A stretch of 64,000 nucleotides of DNA from Actinoplanes aureus (GCF_015704865.1 NZ_JADQTO010000026.1:90891-154890); one strand, 5' to 3'. Positions 15,340 through 25,823 are shown, numbered from the stretch's first letter. Notes: a model not told the origin generated them from the sequence alone. Made by a program: numbers and translations.

Positions 15340-17499
15340 TCAACGTTCGGGGACGGCGGGGTAGCCGGGGAGGCGGAGCAGCAGGCTGGTGCCGGGCTGG
15401 TGGGCGGTGTGGAGGGTGATGGTGCCGTGGTGCAGTTCGGCGATGGTACGGGCCAGGGCGAGGCCGAGGCCGAGCCCGGGGATGCCCTGGTGGGCGACGT
15501 TGCTGGCCCGGTAGAAGCGGCCGAACAGTTGGTGGTGGTCGGCCGGTGGGATGCCGATACCACGGTCGCTGATTCGTAGCTCGGCGACGCCGGCCTGGTC
15601 GCTTAGTTGAATGTGGACGTCGCCGCCGTCGGGGCTGTATTTGATTGCGTTGGAGATCAGGTTATCCACGAGTTGCCGTAGCCGGGCGGCGTCGCCGTGC
15701 ATGGCAAGGTGGTCGGGCAGGTCGGTGTGCATGCGCACAGCGTTGGCGGTGGCGGCCTGCTCGGCGGCGGCGACCGCGGCGGCGACGACGTCGGCGAGAT
15801 CGAGCGCGGTGACGGTGAGCTTCAGATGGCCGGACTCCAGCCCGGCCAGCTCGAGGAGGTCGTCGACGAGGTCACACAGCGAGCCGGCGTTGCGGTCGAT
15901 TGCCTGGAGCATCAGCCGGACGTCGTCGGCCGAGAAATCGGGGTCGTCGGTGAGCAGGGCGGCGTTACTGGCGATGATTGCCAATGGGGTGCGCAGCTGG
16001 TGGCCGACAAGGGTGAGGAAGTCGTCGCGAGTTCGGCTCAGCTGCCCCCTGAGGTCGGCGGCCCGGTGGGTCGCCACGAACAGGCCGATCTGGGAGGCGA
16101 TGCTGCCCAGGAGCACAGCGAGCAGGTCCTTGTCGTACTCGGGGGTGTTGGCGTAACAGGTGAGCACTCCCAACACGGTCTCGCCGTCGCGTACCGGGAC
16201 GGCCAACACCGTACGGATGCCCTGGTGATCGCAGGCTTGCGCCCGGGCCAGGGACTCCTCGGTGGCCAGGTGCGCGCTGTCGGTGAGGTCTGGCACCCAC
16301 AGCGGTTGTCCGGTAGCCCACACGGTGCCAGTGATACCGACGCCCTTGTCGACACTGCCGCCCACCGGATCGTCGAGTCGTAGTCGCGGGGCGCTCCATT
16401 CCGCGACCACGTGCAGGGTGTCGGTGAGGGAATCGATGAGCCACAGCTCGGCGTGCGGCCAGCCCAACGAGTCGGCTACCGCGTGCAGTACGTCCGGAGC
16501 CGCGTCCTCGATAGTGGGCGCGGTGGAGAGGATCCGCATGACCTGCTGCTCGCAGGCGCGGAAGCGTTCGGCGCGGCGCACCGCGGTGACGTCGTGCAGC
16601 GCCGCCACCGCCCCGAGCCGCCGTCCGTCGCTGGTCGTGATCGGTTGGGCATGGGCGACGAAGGTTCGCTCGCGCTGGTCGGGAGCCTGGACGATCACGT
16701 CAGCGGCGCGCACGTGCTCCCCGCGCAGTGCCCGCATCAGAGGACTCTGCTCTAACGGCATCGGTGCGCCGCCCGGTTTGAAGGTCATGCCGGCGAGCCT
16801 TTGAGCGACCAGTTGTGGGGCCCAGTCCTCCGGGACGTCGTACAGCTCGCGCAGTGCCTGGTTGAAGACCGTCCAGTCGCCCTGCGCGCTCATGGCGGCG
16901 ACGCCTACGTCCAGGTTTTCCAACAGTGCGGCGAGGAACCGGTTAGCTTGGTGCAACTCGTCGGAGCGGCGCAAGATCTCCGCCTGCATGTGCTCGGTCC
17001 GCGCCTGTAGCTCGGCGGTTTGCTGCTGCACTTGGTCGTCTTGCTGCTGGAGCAGCACCAGCTCGGTGACGTCCTCGACCTGATGGATGATGTGGGTGAG
17101 CTGCCCGTCAGGGCCGAGGATCGGGGTGTTGCGTGGGCTCCAGTAGCGCACCTCGAACCCGCCCCCGGCCGGCCGGGATACGTCGTACTTCTGCACCGCC
17201 ATCGTGTCGGGCACCTGACGGCGTATGACCCGCTCCAGCGAGGCGCGCAGGTTCGCTACCCCGGTCGCCTCCAGGTCCTCGGGGTTGTCCGGGAACACCT
17301 CGAACAGGTTCCGTCCGAGGATTTCCCGGCGTTCCGTCATGGTGGCACGCAAGTAGTTGTCGCTGACAGCGGCGATCCGGAGCTCTGGATCGAGCACCAG
17401 GTAGAGTCCGGGCGCCGACTCGAACAGCTTCTGGAAGTTCACTCGGGTATCGGTCGCATCGACACCCGCCGCTCGGACACTTTTCGGCGAATCGAGCAT
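15340..17499 (-). CDS. PAS-PAS-GAF sensor histidine kinase
   Basis: 719 residues, no membrane helices, so cytoplasmic. A PAS domain (about 21-140, FEVFPDNPEDL), a coiled coil (150-185, rich in Gln and Glu), a second PAS (about 190-310), and a GAF domain (325-470, TVLAVPVRDGETVLGVLT) precede the HisKA domain. The phospho-acceptor His lies in GHQLRTPL near residue 500. The ATPase domain follows, with the N box (NLISNAIKYSPDG), G1 (ISDRGIGIP) and G2 (GLGLGLALART). All kinase motifs are intact. No response regulator is adjacent, so it is an orphan. The PAS and GAF domains suggest sensing of redox state, light or a small ligand; the ligand cannot be read from the sequence. Confidence 0.92.
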   Translation of the reverse strand: MLDSPKSVRAAGVDATDTRVNFQKLFESAPGLYLVLDPELRIAAVSDNYLRATMTERREILGRNLFEVFPDNPEDLEATGVANLRASLERVIRRQVPDTMAVQKYDVSRPAGGGFEVRYWSPRNTPILGPDGQLTHIIHQVEDVTELVLLQQQDDQVQQQTAELQARTEHMQAEILRRSDELHQANRFLAALLENLDVGVAAMSAQGDWTVFNQALRELYDVPEDWAPQLVAQRLAGMTFKPGGAPMPLEQSPLMRALRGEHVRAADVIVQAPDQRERTFVAHAQPITTSDGRRLGAVAALHDVTAVRRAERFRACEQQVMRILSTAPTIEDAAPDVLHAVADSLGWPHAELWLIDSLTDTLHVVAEWSAPRLRLDDPVGGSVDKGVGITGTVWATGQPLWVPDLTDSAHLATEESLARAQACDHQGIRTVLAVPVRDGETVLGVLTCYANTPEYDKDLLAVLLGSIASQIGLFVATHRAADLRGQLSRTRDDFLTLVGHQLRTPLAIIASNAALLTDDPDFSADDVRLMLQAIDRNAGSLCDLVDDLLELAGLESGHLKLTVTALDLADVVAAAVAAAEQAATANAVRMHTDLPDHLAMHGDAARLRQLVDNLISNAIKYSPDGGDVHIQLSDQAGVAELRISDRGIGIPPADHHQLFGRFYRASNVAHQGIPGLGLGLALARTIAELHHGTITLHTAHQPGTSLLLRLPGYPAVPER

Positions 17500-17522
17500 A
17501 TTGTCAGATTACCATCACTGTG

Positions 17523-17595
17523 TGTTCCGATGAAGCGACCATCCTCGACCGGCTGCTGCACCACTGCGACATTGCCGCGATCAACGACCAACTGC
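17523..17595 (+). pseudogene. Possible IstB (IS21 helper ATPase) C-terminal remnant
   Basis: The frame reads DEATILDRLLHHCDIAAIN, which resembles the end of actinobacterial IstB proteins (ATILDRLLHHC followed by INGPSYRL). Only about 20 residues match, and the normal ending is lost. The remainder of the gap up to 17995 shows nothing recognisable. Confidence 0.35.
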
Positions 17596-17995
17596 TGACT
17601 CGAACCGCCTTGGTGACACGGCAACACCAACATCAACGCTGCCTGAAACGGGCAGCCATCATGTCAACCTCGAACTACCGGGCCCGATCCTGACAGGTCG
17701 CCGAACTCAAGTCCCGCGTGCACGGATTTGCCGCACAGCATGCGAATGGACGCTGGCCGTCGTTACTGTCCGTGGCGGGATGCCGGGTCGGCGGCGCACG
17801 CTTGTAGACGAGGGTGGGCTGATGAGTCAAAGCGCGGACAGCGACCGATGCGGCCTGTTTGACTTTCTGAGACCGGTCGCTGAACCGGGGGGCATCGCCC
17901 GTAACGGTTCCCGCCGAACCGGAAGGTCTCCTTCGTGAGCCGACGTCTGTCCGAGGTCACGACCACGACCCTGCTCGACCACCGCATGTTTCGCG

Positions 17996-18463
17996 GTGGT
18001 CAACGAGGACCTCGGGGAAGGGCTCGTCCCAGCCGGGCATGGCGACGCCGATTGGGTGACCGCTGGATGGTCCGCGATCCTAGTTGTGACCCCGTTTGAC
18101 CACTACCAGGCCATTCTGCGGTTGGAGGAGTGGGACGGCGAGCCCGGCCCTGAACCAGAGGACTCCCGCGGACCGTGGCAAGACGACGTGGTCACCGTCA
18201 GCATGGACTGCTTCGGAAACGGGGGCAGCATCGGTCTCAACCAGATCTCCGCAGGATGGGCGACGACCGGATTCTCCCTCAGCCATCCCGGTCGCTATCA
18301 CGTGCGTCTGGCACGTCGGAACGGCGACGCCGAGAAACAAGCCCGCGCTGCGGTCTATGCAAGTTTCGACGAAGCCGACTGGAACGGGGCAGCGTTCAGG
18401 AAAGCCATGGATGCAGTCGACGTCCTCGAGGAATACCTGATCCGCTTCTGGCCGGCGATGTAG
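17996..18463 (+). CDS. Conserved-looking hypothetical protein
   Basis: 155 residues from a GTG start; the frame remains open upstream and the N-terminus may be truncated. It is acidic, with a pattern of beta strands (WSAILVVTPFDHYQAILRLE, GRYHVRLARRNG) and a C-terminal helix (VDVLEEYLIRFWPAM). The feature layout resembles small actinobacterial proteins of the immunity or stress type, but I cannot name a family. It has no operon partner: the next gene is almost 800 bases away. Confidence 0.5.
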   Translation: MVNEDLGEGLVPAGHGDADWVTAGWSAILVVTPFDHYQAILRLEEWDGEPGPEPEDSRGPWQDDVVTVSMDCFGNGGSIGLNQISAGWATTGFSLSHPGRYHVRLARRNGDAEKQARAAVYASFDEADWNGAAFRKAMDAVDVLEEYLIRFWPAM

Positions 18464-19237
18464 TCGCCTGGGACATGTCAACGCACGTACATGCCGCGAT
18501 CCGCTCGCTGCCCACCGTGACACCGCGCCTGTTGCCCTGGTGCACGGACCTGCCGATGTGAGTGCGTCGACCGGCGTCGACGCTCAGTACCGCGTAATGA
18601 GGTGGCAGGGCAAGGATTACACGAAGCCGGACAGCGACTTTATCGCCCGACGTCCATCACACAGTTCGCGCCCGAGCCCGCTCCTGACGACCAAAGCCAC
18701 TCCACGCTGTCTTGGCAGACGCGACGACATGGACTTGTCACCGTGGCATTTCGCCTGCCTCGCGTGCCTATTCACCCGGTGATAGCGTCACTGGTGAGCG
18801 CGGCCCAATAGGCCACACTCACCCTCAGCCGTGTAGGCGCAACATCAACGGTCAGCCCCCGGACCCCGGGCGACGCATCACCGACATCGATCACGATGCG
18901 CACCTGGAGGTCGGAAAATGGCGGCACCGTCAACACCTGCCAGCATCTATCTGGGCTGCCCACTGCCCGCCAACCACCAGCGCATGCCGTTGCTCGCAGC
19001 GAACGACCAGAGCAATGTCCTGCGTCGACAGGTTCTCACCGCCCGCCACGTGCGCAGTGCAAGGCTGGTCAACAGCCCCTTCGCCAGACTGAATCACCAG
19101 ATCAAGCACCCCTCGCAACCGAGCATGCCCCCACCCCGCCTACACCCGCACCACCGTTGCGGCCTGCCCGGGGGCGCCCACATCCGGTCGCCGCGCCCCA
19201 CCAGGCGTACGGACGCCGCGCTCGAGGGGAGCACCCG
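18464..19237. other. Long intergenic stretch, no supported gene
   Basis: Several short frames occur on both strands without domain signals or ribosome binding sites. A minus-strand frame near 18930-19118 (QDIALVVRCEQRHALVVGG) looks protein-like but matches no family I know. The last part must contain the promoter of the DUF1206 gene. Confidence 0.45.
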
Positions 19238-20074
19238 ATGACAACAGCGGGCAACGCCGGTCACGCCGCAGTAGACGCCGCCCGGGATACGACCGACAAC
19301 AAGTACTTCCAACTCCTCGGCCGCGTAGGCCTCGCCGCCTACGGGCTGGTCCATTTCACCATCGCCTACCTCGCGGTACGAGTGGCGCTCGGCGCCAGCG
19401 GCGCCAAAGCCGACAAAGGCGGGGCACTAGCGACCCTCGCCGCCCAACCCGGCGGGCGGGCGCTGCTCTGGGCAGTCACGGTAGGGCTTGCCGTGCTCGT
19501 GTTGTGGCGGCTCGGCGAGGCGACGGTAGGCCTACGATGGGTGCAGCCACACCACAAACGCATCCGCAAACGGATCGAAAGCGCGCTCACCGCGGTGGTG
19601 TTCGGGCTCCTGGCCGTCAGCGCCGGGAAATTAGCCGCCGGCGGCGGTGCAGGCTCGGACGCCCAGCAGAAAGCCCTCACCGCCCGCGTGCTCGCGCTCC
19701 CGCTCGGGCAGCTTCTGGTGGGCACGGTCGGCGTCGCCCTTCTCGCGCTCGCGGCGTACGAGATCTACCGCGGGATCCGGAAGAAGTTCGTCGAGGACCT
19801 CGACCTGTCCACCGCGAGCCCCACCGCCCGCACCGCCGCGATCCGGCTGGGACAAGCTGGCTACCCCGCCCTCGGCATCGCGTACGGCACCATCGGCATG
19901 TTGATCATCACGATGGCAGTGACCTACCGCCCAAACAAAGCAGTCGGCCTGGACGCCGCCCTCACCACCCTCGCCGCGCAACCGTACGGCACTGCGCTGC
20001 TGCTGCTCGTGGCCGCCGGACTGGCCTGCTTCGGCCTCTACTGCCTGTTCGACGCCCGCTACCGCCGCGGCTGA
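19238..20074 (+). CDS. DUF1206 membrane protein
   Basis: 278 residues with six predicted membrane helices arranged as three similar pairs (about 32-52 and 70-90; 115-135 and 155-178; 205-228 and 248-270), the usual architecture of DUF1206. The pairs share the motif G-x-x-AYGxVHxxIA (VGLAAYGLVHFTIAYLAV, AGYPALGIAYGTIGMLI). The ATG at 19238 follows a gagggga ribosome binding site and gives the standard N-terminus. The family has no assigned function; genes of this kind are frequent in actinomycetes and often stand alone, as here. Confidence 0.92.
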   Translation: MTTAGNAGHAAVDAARDTTDNKYFQLLGRVGLAAYGLVHFTIAYLAVRVALGASGAKADKGGALATLAAQPGGRALLWAVTVGLAVLVLWRLGEATVGLRWVQPHHKRIRKRIESALTAVVFGLLAVSAGKLAAGGGAGSDAQQKALTARVLALPLGQLLVGTVGVALLALAAYEIYRGIRKKFVEDLDLSTASPTARTAAIRLGQAGYPALGIAYGTIGMLIITMAVTYRPNKAVGLDAALTTLAAQPYGTALLLLVAAGLACFGLYCLFDARYRRG

Positions 20075-20167
20075 ACCCTCGAAATTCGGACCGAGTCCAG
20101 GCGCATCGTTCATCACTCCGGCCGCGAGGATGAGCTCAATGCCGCGTCCTCGCCAAGAAGGCGCGGC

Positions 20168-20281
20168 GCGGCCTCCATTCCCCAGGCAATGGCAGCCCTG
20201 CCCGATACGACGGGTCTCGCGCTGCTCGTGGGCTTCGGTGCCGGCCTGTCGTACGCGGCGCAGGTCGTCACATTGCCCTGA
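20168..20281 (+). pseudogene. 3' remnant of a FabH-like ketoacyl-ACP synthase III
   Basis: The frame encodes AASIPQAMAALPDTTGLALL and then VGFGAGLSYAAQVVTLP with a stop at 20279-20281. This is the C-terminal signature of FabH-type enzymes (S-A-A-S-I-P near the catalytic Asn loop and GFGAGLSYA at the end). The catalytic Cys and His regions are absent, so only the last 37 codons survive. Confidence 0.72.
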
Positions 20282-21044
20282 CCTCGGGATGTCGTGCTAT
20301 CCGCTGAAGGCCATCGATGGGTATCGCGTAACAGTCATCTCGGCCCGGTGGTACGTACCTGACCTGCGCGGAACCTTTGAATGACAAAAGGGTGGTCGAC
20401 GCCATGCCGTCGAAGTCAGTCCGCTGAGTGTCGGGCAACGGCTGGGCCAGTCATCCTGGCCCAGCCGGACGAGGGCTTGAACCCTTCCGGACCTGGGGCG
20501 AATCGCGTCGGGGCAAACCGCAGGGGACCAACTCGGGGGGCCGAACCAGCAGCCGGGCCACCGGTCCGCCACCCACCACCGACCGTGCCCGGCCAGCGAC
20601 ACAGACCGGGTTTCAGGATCCGATGACAGTGCAGCCGCTGCGCAGGGGATTTCGCTGGCGAACAGCTGAGTCTGACGTACGTCGGGGTGCCGATGTACGC
20701 GGCACCTTTCCAATTGTCCCAACCCGCTAAATAATATGCTCTTTGCCGGTGCGTGACCGGCGCGCGCAACCCGGCACAACGTCACGCTCCGTAGCGCACT
20801 CGCTTCTGGCTGGTGCACTACTTTGCCGACGAGCGGATGTTCTGACACCGGGCTGGTGGAATGGTCGGCGCGCTATGGCTCCAGGTCCTGCGGCGGGTGA
20901 ACGTTGCGAGGCGGAAGTGGATCGCCATTTCCTATCGGGTGGTGCGCTGCTCCGGCATAGCTGCCGTTGGAAGCCGGTAATCCTCGGCTCTCTGATGGAC
21001 ACAGTCATCGGTGAGAGGGTGTCCACGGCGATGGGGAGGGATGG
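20282..21044. other. Intergenic stretch, nothing recognised
   Basis: No frame on either strand shows a domain or a convincing start. One segment at about 20476-20496 resembles the T arm of a tRNA, without the rest of a tRNA around it. Confidence 0.45.
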
Positions 21045-21479
21045 ATGGGCGACGACGCGCCCGGCGAGGAGAGATTTAACCGGCTGTGGCATGAGCACGC
21101 AGCCGCGGTACTCGCCTACGCCCGGCGGCGGGTGGATGAGGCCCAGGCCGATGAGGTGGTGGCCGAGACGTTCGTGGTCGCGTGGCGGCGGCTCGCTGAG
21201 GTCCCGGTAGCGGCCCGGCCCTGGTTGTTCGGGGTAGCCCGCCGCGTCAGCGCCAACCAGCGGCGTTCCGAGCGGCGGTGGGACGCGCTAGCACGACCGG
21301 CTCGCCGAGGAACAGCAGGGCGCGGTTTCGGCTCGCCGGCTGCCGGGCTGGCCGGGCTCGCGCTTGGTCGGCTGCCGCCGGACAGATCGACGTGCGGTGC
21401 GCGGTCGATGCGGCGTCGCCGGGTAGGTGTAGGTGCGGACGACGATGTCGTTGTCCGCACCTTTCTAATTCGCGTCTAA
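21045..21479 (+). pseudogene. ECF sigma factor, frameshifted after region 2
   Basis: A ribosome binding site (gggaggg) precedes ATG 21045. Residues 8-80 form sigma region 2: FNRLWHEHAAAVLAYARRRV, EVVAETFVVAWRRL and PWLFGVARRVSANQRRS are typical. After RRWDAL the frame is lost: the expected continuation (RLAEEQQGAVSA) is found in another frame and soon runs into scrambled sequence. Region 4, which binds the -35 element, is missing. It is therefore a dead sigma factor gene; no anti-sigma gene is nearby. Confidence 0.75.
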
Positions 21480-23627
21480 TTCGCGCTTTTCCGCATCGGC
21501 TCTGATGGGCTCGATGTCGCGGAAACGGTGGCGGGGCTATTTGGCGGCTTGGCGCCTTTGGGCAGGGTGAAGGTGAAGCAGGAGCCGCCGGCGGGGTTGT
21601 CGCTGGCGGTGATGGTGCCGCCGTGGCGTTCCACGATGCGTCTGCAGATCGCCAGCCCGAGTCCGGTGCCGAGATAGCCGCTGTTGACGTGCGCCCGGTG
21701 GAAGTTGCCGAAGATGGCTTCGTGTTGGCCTTCGGGGATGCCTATGCCGTTGTCCGCGATGCTTATGGTGACCATCGTTTCGTCCTGGGTGGCGCCGATC
21801 CGCAGAGCCGGGACGACGTCTGGTGCGGTGTATTTGATGGCGTTGCCGACCAGGTTGTCGATCAGTTGCCGGACCAGCACCGGGTCCGCCTGGACCGGCG
21901 GCAGCTCGCCGATGGTGAAGTGCGGCTCCGGTTTGCCGGATGCCACCGCCGCGTCGGTGCGGGCGAGGGCGATGTCGGCGACCACCTCGGCCAGGTCCAC
22001 CCGGGCCGGGGCGACCGTCGCCTCGCGCACCGTCGCGTAGGACAGCAGGCCGTCGATCAGCCCGCGCATCCGGGCGGAGGCCTGGGCCAGACGGGCCAGG
22101 TCGGCGCGGGCTTGGTCCAGATCGGGATGCTCCGGTACGCCCTCCAGCGAGTCCCGCGCCGCCGTCGTCCACCCGTCCACGCTGGCAAGCGGGTTGAGCA
22201 GGTCGTGGGCCACCACGCCGGCGAAGTTGGTCAGCTCGTCGCGGTGCCGGCGTTCGGCGGTCACGTCGTGGAAGAGCGCCACCGTGCTGAGGGTGCCGTC
22301 GGGGTGCGGCAGCGCGGTGGCGGTCACCCGGACCACCCGATCTTGCGGCCCTCCCGGGTGGTGGATCAGCATGTCGACTCCGGGGGCGTCCTCGCCGGCG
22401 AGTGCTTGCAGGTAGGCCAGTTCGCCCTCGGTGTTCCGGGTGCCGTCGAGGTGGTAGAGGCCGGACCCGTCGGTGCCGCCGAGGACGTCGTCCCGGCCGT
22501 CGAATAGGTCGGTGACGGCCGGGTTGTGCAGTGTCACCCGGCGCTCCGGGCCAATCACGGCGAGGCCGTCGGCCATCGAGTCGATGATCGCGGCGAGAAG
22601 GTCGGCATGGTGCGTGACCTGTGCCTTCTGTACGGCCAGTTCGATCTGCCGGGCGGCCAGCTCGGCCTTCTCCTCGGCCAGGGCGCTCAGCAGCGCATTT
22701 CGTTCGTCGCGGCCCAGCGCCAGGGCCAACCCGACCAGGGCAACCAGGAGGGCGAAGACCTGCACGACGGCCGAGCGCTGGGCCACGTCACTGATCAGGG
22801 CGAACGGGCCGGAGCCGGCCAGCGTGTACCACAACCCGATGGCGCAGACCACCGTGTTGTGCAGCAGCACCCACGGGGTGCTGAGGCGAGTGGCCACCAG
22901 GACGGTGAAGCCGAGCAGGGCGAACGACATGGGAAAGCGGTTTTCGGACGCGAACACGGCCAGGTACCCGACGATGCCGAGGGTGCTGATTCCGGCGATC
23001 TCGCCGATCCGCCAGGGCGGGGTGGGGCTGCGGTGACGCCACCAACCGGCGATCGAGCGGTCCTCGGCCCGGAGCCGGGTGAGCGCGGCGCCCACGCAGA
23101 TCCCGGCGGATCCGATGAGCAGGATGCTGGCCATGTGCCGCACCGCCATCAGGGTCAGGGCGAAGACCGGGAACAAGTCGATGAGCAACCAGAAGCCCAG
23201 CAAGTAGACGACGCCGGTGGCGACGGTCGCCCACGAACCCGGCCCCGAGCAGGGCCCACAGGTCGCGGGGGCAGCACAGCGACGCGTTGCCGCCCGCGCC
23301 CCAGAGGTGCGGGCCCCACCGGCGCAGCAGCCACAGGAAGACCGTGATCTGAATCAGCCCGACGATCCCGGCGACCACGCTTAGCGCCAAGGGCTCTCCG
23401 GTCAGCCAATCCATCCCGCCCAGGATCAGGGCGAGCAGCAGCATGTCGAGGCGGCGGGTGGGTGCCCGGCGCTGCGCGCAGAACCAGACCACGGCGACGC
23501 CGACGGCCGGCCAGACCAGGTTCAGGCGGCTGCCCAGCCAGAAGCTCCGGCCTGCGTAGCACGCGGCGGCGTAGGTGAGGGCGAAGATCATGGTCCGGGC
23601 CAGGGAACGCCCGTAACCAGTTGTCAC
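21476..23627 (-). pseudogene. MASE1-PAS sensor histidine kinase with one frameshift
   Basis: The two frames join to one kinase of about 715 residues. The first (from ATG 23627) encodes the start of a MASE1-type membrane domain (ALTYAAACYAGR, LVWPAVGVAVVWF); near 23230 the frame changes and membrane helices continue (VATGVVYLLGFWLLIDLFPV). A coiled coil, a PAS domain (DSMADGLAVIGPE), HisKA with VVAHDLLNPLASVDG (phospho-acceptor His) and an ATPase domain (NLVGNAIKYTA, IADNGIGIPEG, GTGLGLAICRRIV) follow intact. One base change in length separates the halves, so it is either a recent pseudogene or a sequencing error. It converges on the truncated sigma factor gene. Confidence 0.82.
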
Positions 23628-23639
23628 CGCTACCTCCCG

Positions 23640-23927
23640 CTCGACAGCCGTCCTCTCCTAATCGGCCGGTTTCCACCGGCACTGAGACAGGGGCGGCCTA
23701 CCGTACGGAGGTGGTCGGCGGCGCCGAGGCGATGACCGGCCCGACCCGCACGATGCCGTCGTCGAGCGAGACACATCGCGCCCGCCCCGCCCGCAGCGGT
23801 CGCCACGCGCTCGGCCAAGATCCGGACTTCCGGGACCAACTAGCCGCTGTGCGGCGCGGCTGAAGTGCAGCTCCTCCGCCACCACGACGAAGTGGCGCAA
23901 CAGGCGGATGTCGAGATCCTCGGACAC
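23640..23927 (-). pseudogene. LysR-family regulator remnant
   Basis: The minus-strand start reads DLDIRLLRHFVVVAEELHFSR, the N-terminal helix-turn-helix entrance of LysR regulators, but the recognition helix is deleted at SRAAQRL. In another frame the downstream VPEVRILAERVATAAGG resembles the linker helix behind the helix-turn-helix. The rest is lost. It is divergent from the transporter remnant at 24049, a common regulator-transporter arrangement. Confidence 0.6.
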
Positions 23928-24017
23928 ACGTCCGTTGTACTCGATTCACACACACGGCGCGTCAATCGGCCTCGAACAGGTGTTGGAGTTCGGACCGCCG
24001 GCCAGGCCACGATCGGA

Positions 24018-25550
24018 TCACCGACAACGACGATCGAGGTGGTTCGCGATGGGTGCACGACGCGCGGTGGCACTGCAGTACGCGGCGGCGGGCGCGCTGA
24101 CCGCGTCTTGGGGCGCCTCGCTGCCCGCGTTCGACGCCCAGCTCGACCTCGGTGCGGCCCGGGTCGGCGCGATCCTCATGGCCCTCGACGTCGGTGCGCT
24201 CGTGACCATGCCGGTGGCCGGCCGGCTGGCCGACCGGTGGACCGGGCGGCTACTGCTGCGGCTGAGCGCACCGGCGGCGGCTTTGGCACTGGCGGGTCCG
24301 GCGCTGGCCGGCTCGGCAGCGGTGAGCGCGGCGGCCAGGCCGAGCACGGCTGCCACGACGAGATAGATCGGCGCGGCCCAGGCGGCTCCCGCGTTCGCCA
24401 AAAGGGTAGCGATCAGCGGCGCCGTGCCACCGAACGCGGCCGTGGCGACGCCGTAGGTGACGGCGACCCCGGTGGCCCGGACCGCGGTCGGGAAGAGCTC
24501 GGCGACGAACACCGTCACTACCAGCAGCCCAAGCAGACCACCGAACACGACATTGGACACCAACAGGCCGCCGACCGAGTCGCCCGCAAGAGCGAAGCCG
24601 GGGACAGCGAAGATGCCGACGGCCACCGTCCCGGCGATCAGCAGTGGGCGCCGCCCGACGCGGTCGCAGAGCCGGCCCAGCACGGGTGCGGCCACTGCCG
24701 CGGTCAGCAGGCCGAGGACGCCCGCGCCGAGGGTTTGAGCCAGCGGAACCGAGCCGGAGGTTGCCAGCCGGCTGGGAAGGTAGACGAAGCACAGGTTGAA
24801 CGCGATGGACAGCAGAGCCACCAGCGCGACGCCGCGCGCCACCCGCGTACCGCGCCCGCGCAAGACGTCCCGGCGAAGGTGAGGGCGGGACGGCTCGTCA
24901 AGCGCCTCGAACCGCCGGGTCTCCGCCAGCCGGCGCCGAATGTAGCGGGCGACCAACCCCAGCGGCGCGGCACTGAGAAAAGCCAACCGCCAACCCCAGG
25001 TGTGCAAGGCGCCGACGGAAAGGGTCGCAGCGATCAACGCGGCAACGGCGTACCCGGTCGCCAAGCCGAGGGCGATGCTGCCCATGTGCCACCCGCCGTA
25101 CCATCCACGATGCCCGTCGGGCGCTGACTCGATCAGAAACGCCACCGAGGTAGGCACCTCGCCGCCGACCGCGAATCCCTGCACGAGACGCAGGAGCAGC
25201 AGCACGACCGGGGCGAGCACGCCGATCGCCGACCACGTCGGCACTAGGGCGATCGCGGCGGTCGCCAACGTCATCAACGCGATCGTACGACTGAACGCGG
25301 CACGCCGCCCAAGATGATCCGAGCGGCTGGCCACAACGATCGCACCGATCGGCCGGGCGATGAACGACGTCGCGAAGATCGCGAACGTCGTCGCGAGCGC
25401 CGCCCGGCCGCCGTCCGGGAAGAACGCGCGCGCGAGCACCGGGGCGAAGGCGCCGTAGATGGCGAAGTCGTACCACTCCACGGCGTTACCGAGACAGGCA
25501 CCGATCAACGTCCTGCGCGACCGTAGAGTCCCCGAAACCGATCCAGCCAT
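24018..25550 (-). CDS. MHS-family (shikimate/ketoglutarate permease type) transporter with chimeric C-terminus
   Basis: Residues 1-410 match the metabolite:H+ symporter branch of the MFS: IGACLGNAVEWYDFAIYGA at the start, GRRAAFSRTI after helix 2, VQGFAVGGEVPTSVAFLIESA in helix 4, DRVGRRPLLIAG, and AELFPTAVRATGVAVTYGVA. Twelve helices can be counted. After LAAALTAAEP (about 24330) the reading runs without stop into the antisense of another transporter fragment, adding some 100 Ser/Ala/Arg-rich residues that are not natural. The original stop was therefore lost by a rearrangement. The substrate is probably a carboxylate; shikimate would fit the region at 47-62 kb but is unproven. ATG 25550 is favoured over 25559. 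Confidence 0.8.
   Translation of the reverse strand: MAGSVSGTLRSRRTLIGACLGNAVEWYDFAIYGAFAPVLARAFFPDGGRAALATTFAIFATSFIARPIGAIVVASRSDHLGRRAAFSRTIALMTLATAAIALVPTWSAIGVLAPVVLLLLRLVQGFAVGGEVPTSVAFLIESAPDGHRGWYGGWHMGSIALGLATGYAVAALIAATLSVGALHTWGWRLAFLSAAPLGLVARYIRRRLAETRRFEALDEPSRPHLRRDVLRGRGTRVARGVALVALLSIAFNLCFVYLPSRLATSGSVPLAQTLGAGVLGLLTAAVAAPVLGRLCDRVGRRPLLIAGTVAVGIFAVPGFALAGDSVGGLLVSNVVFGGLLGLLVVTVFVAELFPTAVRATGVAVTYGVATAAFGGTAPLIATLLANAGAAWAAPIYLVVAAVLGLAAALTAAEPASAGPASAKAAAGALSRSSSRPVHRSASRPATGMVTSAPTSRAMRIAPTRAAPRSSWASNAGSEAPQDAVSAPAAAYCSATARRAPIANHLDRRCR
24049..24310 (+). pseudogene. N-terminal remnant of an MFS transporter
   Basis: From ATG 24049 the frame encodes MGARRAVALQYAAAGALTAS, then helix 1-2 segments with the MFS loop motif GRLADRWTGRLLLRL. 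Similarity ends near 24310 where it meets, tail to tail, the 3' end of the oppositely directed MHS transporter. Only the first three helices of twelve remain. Confidence 0.6.
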
Positions 25551-25823
25551 GATGATCACCGTACTGACTCAAACGCTTGATCGATGTGCCCTGGCGACGG
25601 TACGAACGCCCAATTCCCGGATGGCCGATCGGTCTACGCCACTTGCGACCCTCGCACTTTTGTGCCGACGACCTCAGATTGCTGGTCGAATGTAGTCGCC
25701 GAGCAGGCGGTGCGGACGGGCCGGCGCCTTTCGTGAACAAGCGTCAGCTTCAGATCTTCGTCGGCCAAGCCGGTGCGCCGCCGTCTCGTGGGGCCGGGCC
25801 GCCGCAGGAATCCCCGGCCGCGA

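Noticed and set aside
18930..19118. Minus-strand 62-codon frame with protein-like segment QDIALVVRCEQRHALVVGG
   Set aside because: No family recognised, no ribosome binding site, and flanked by stops; left as unexplained intergenic sequence.
20476..20500. tRNA T-arm-like sequence (agggcttgaaccctt)
   Set aside because: No acceptor, D or anticodon arm can be built around it on either strand.
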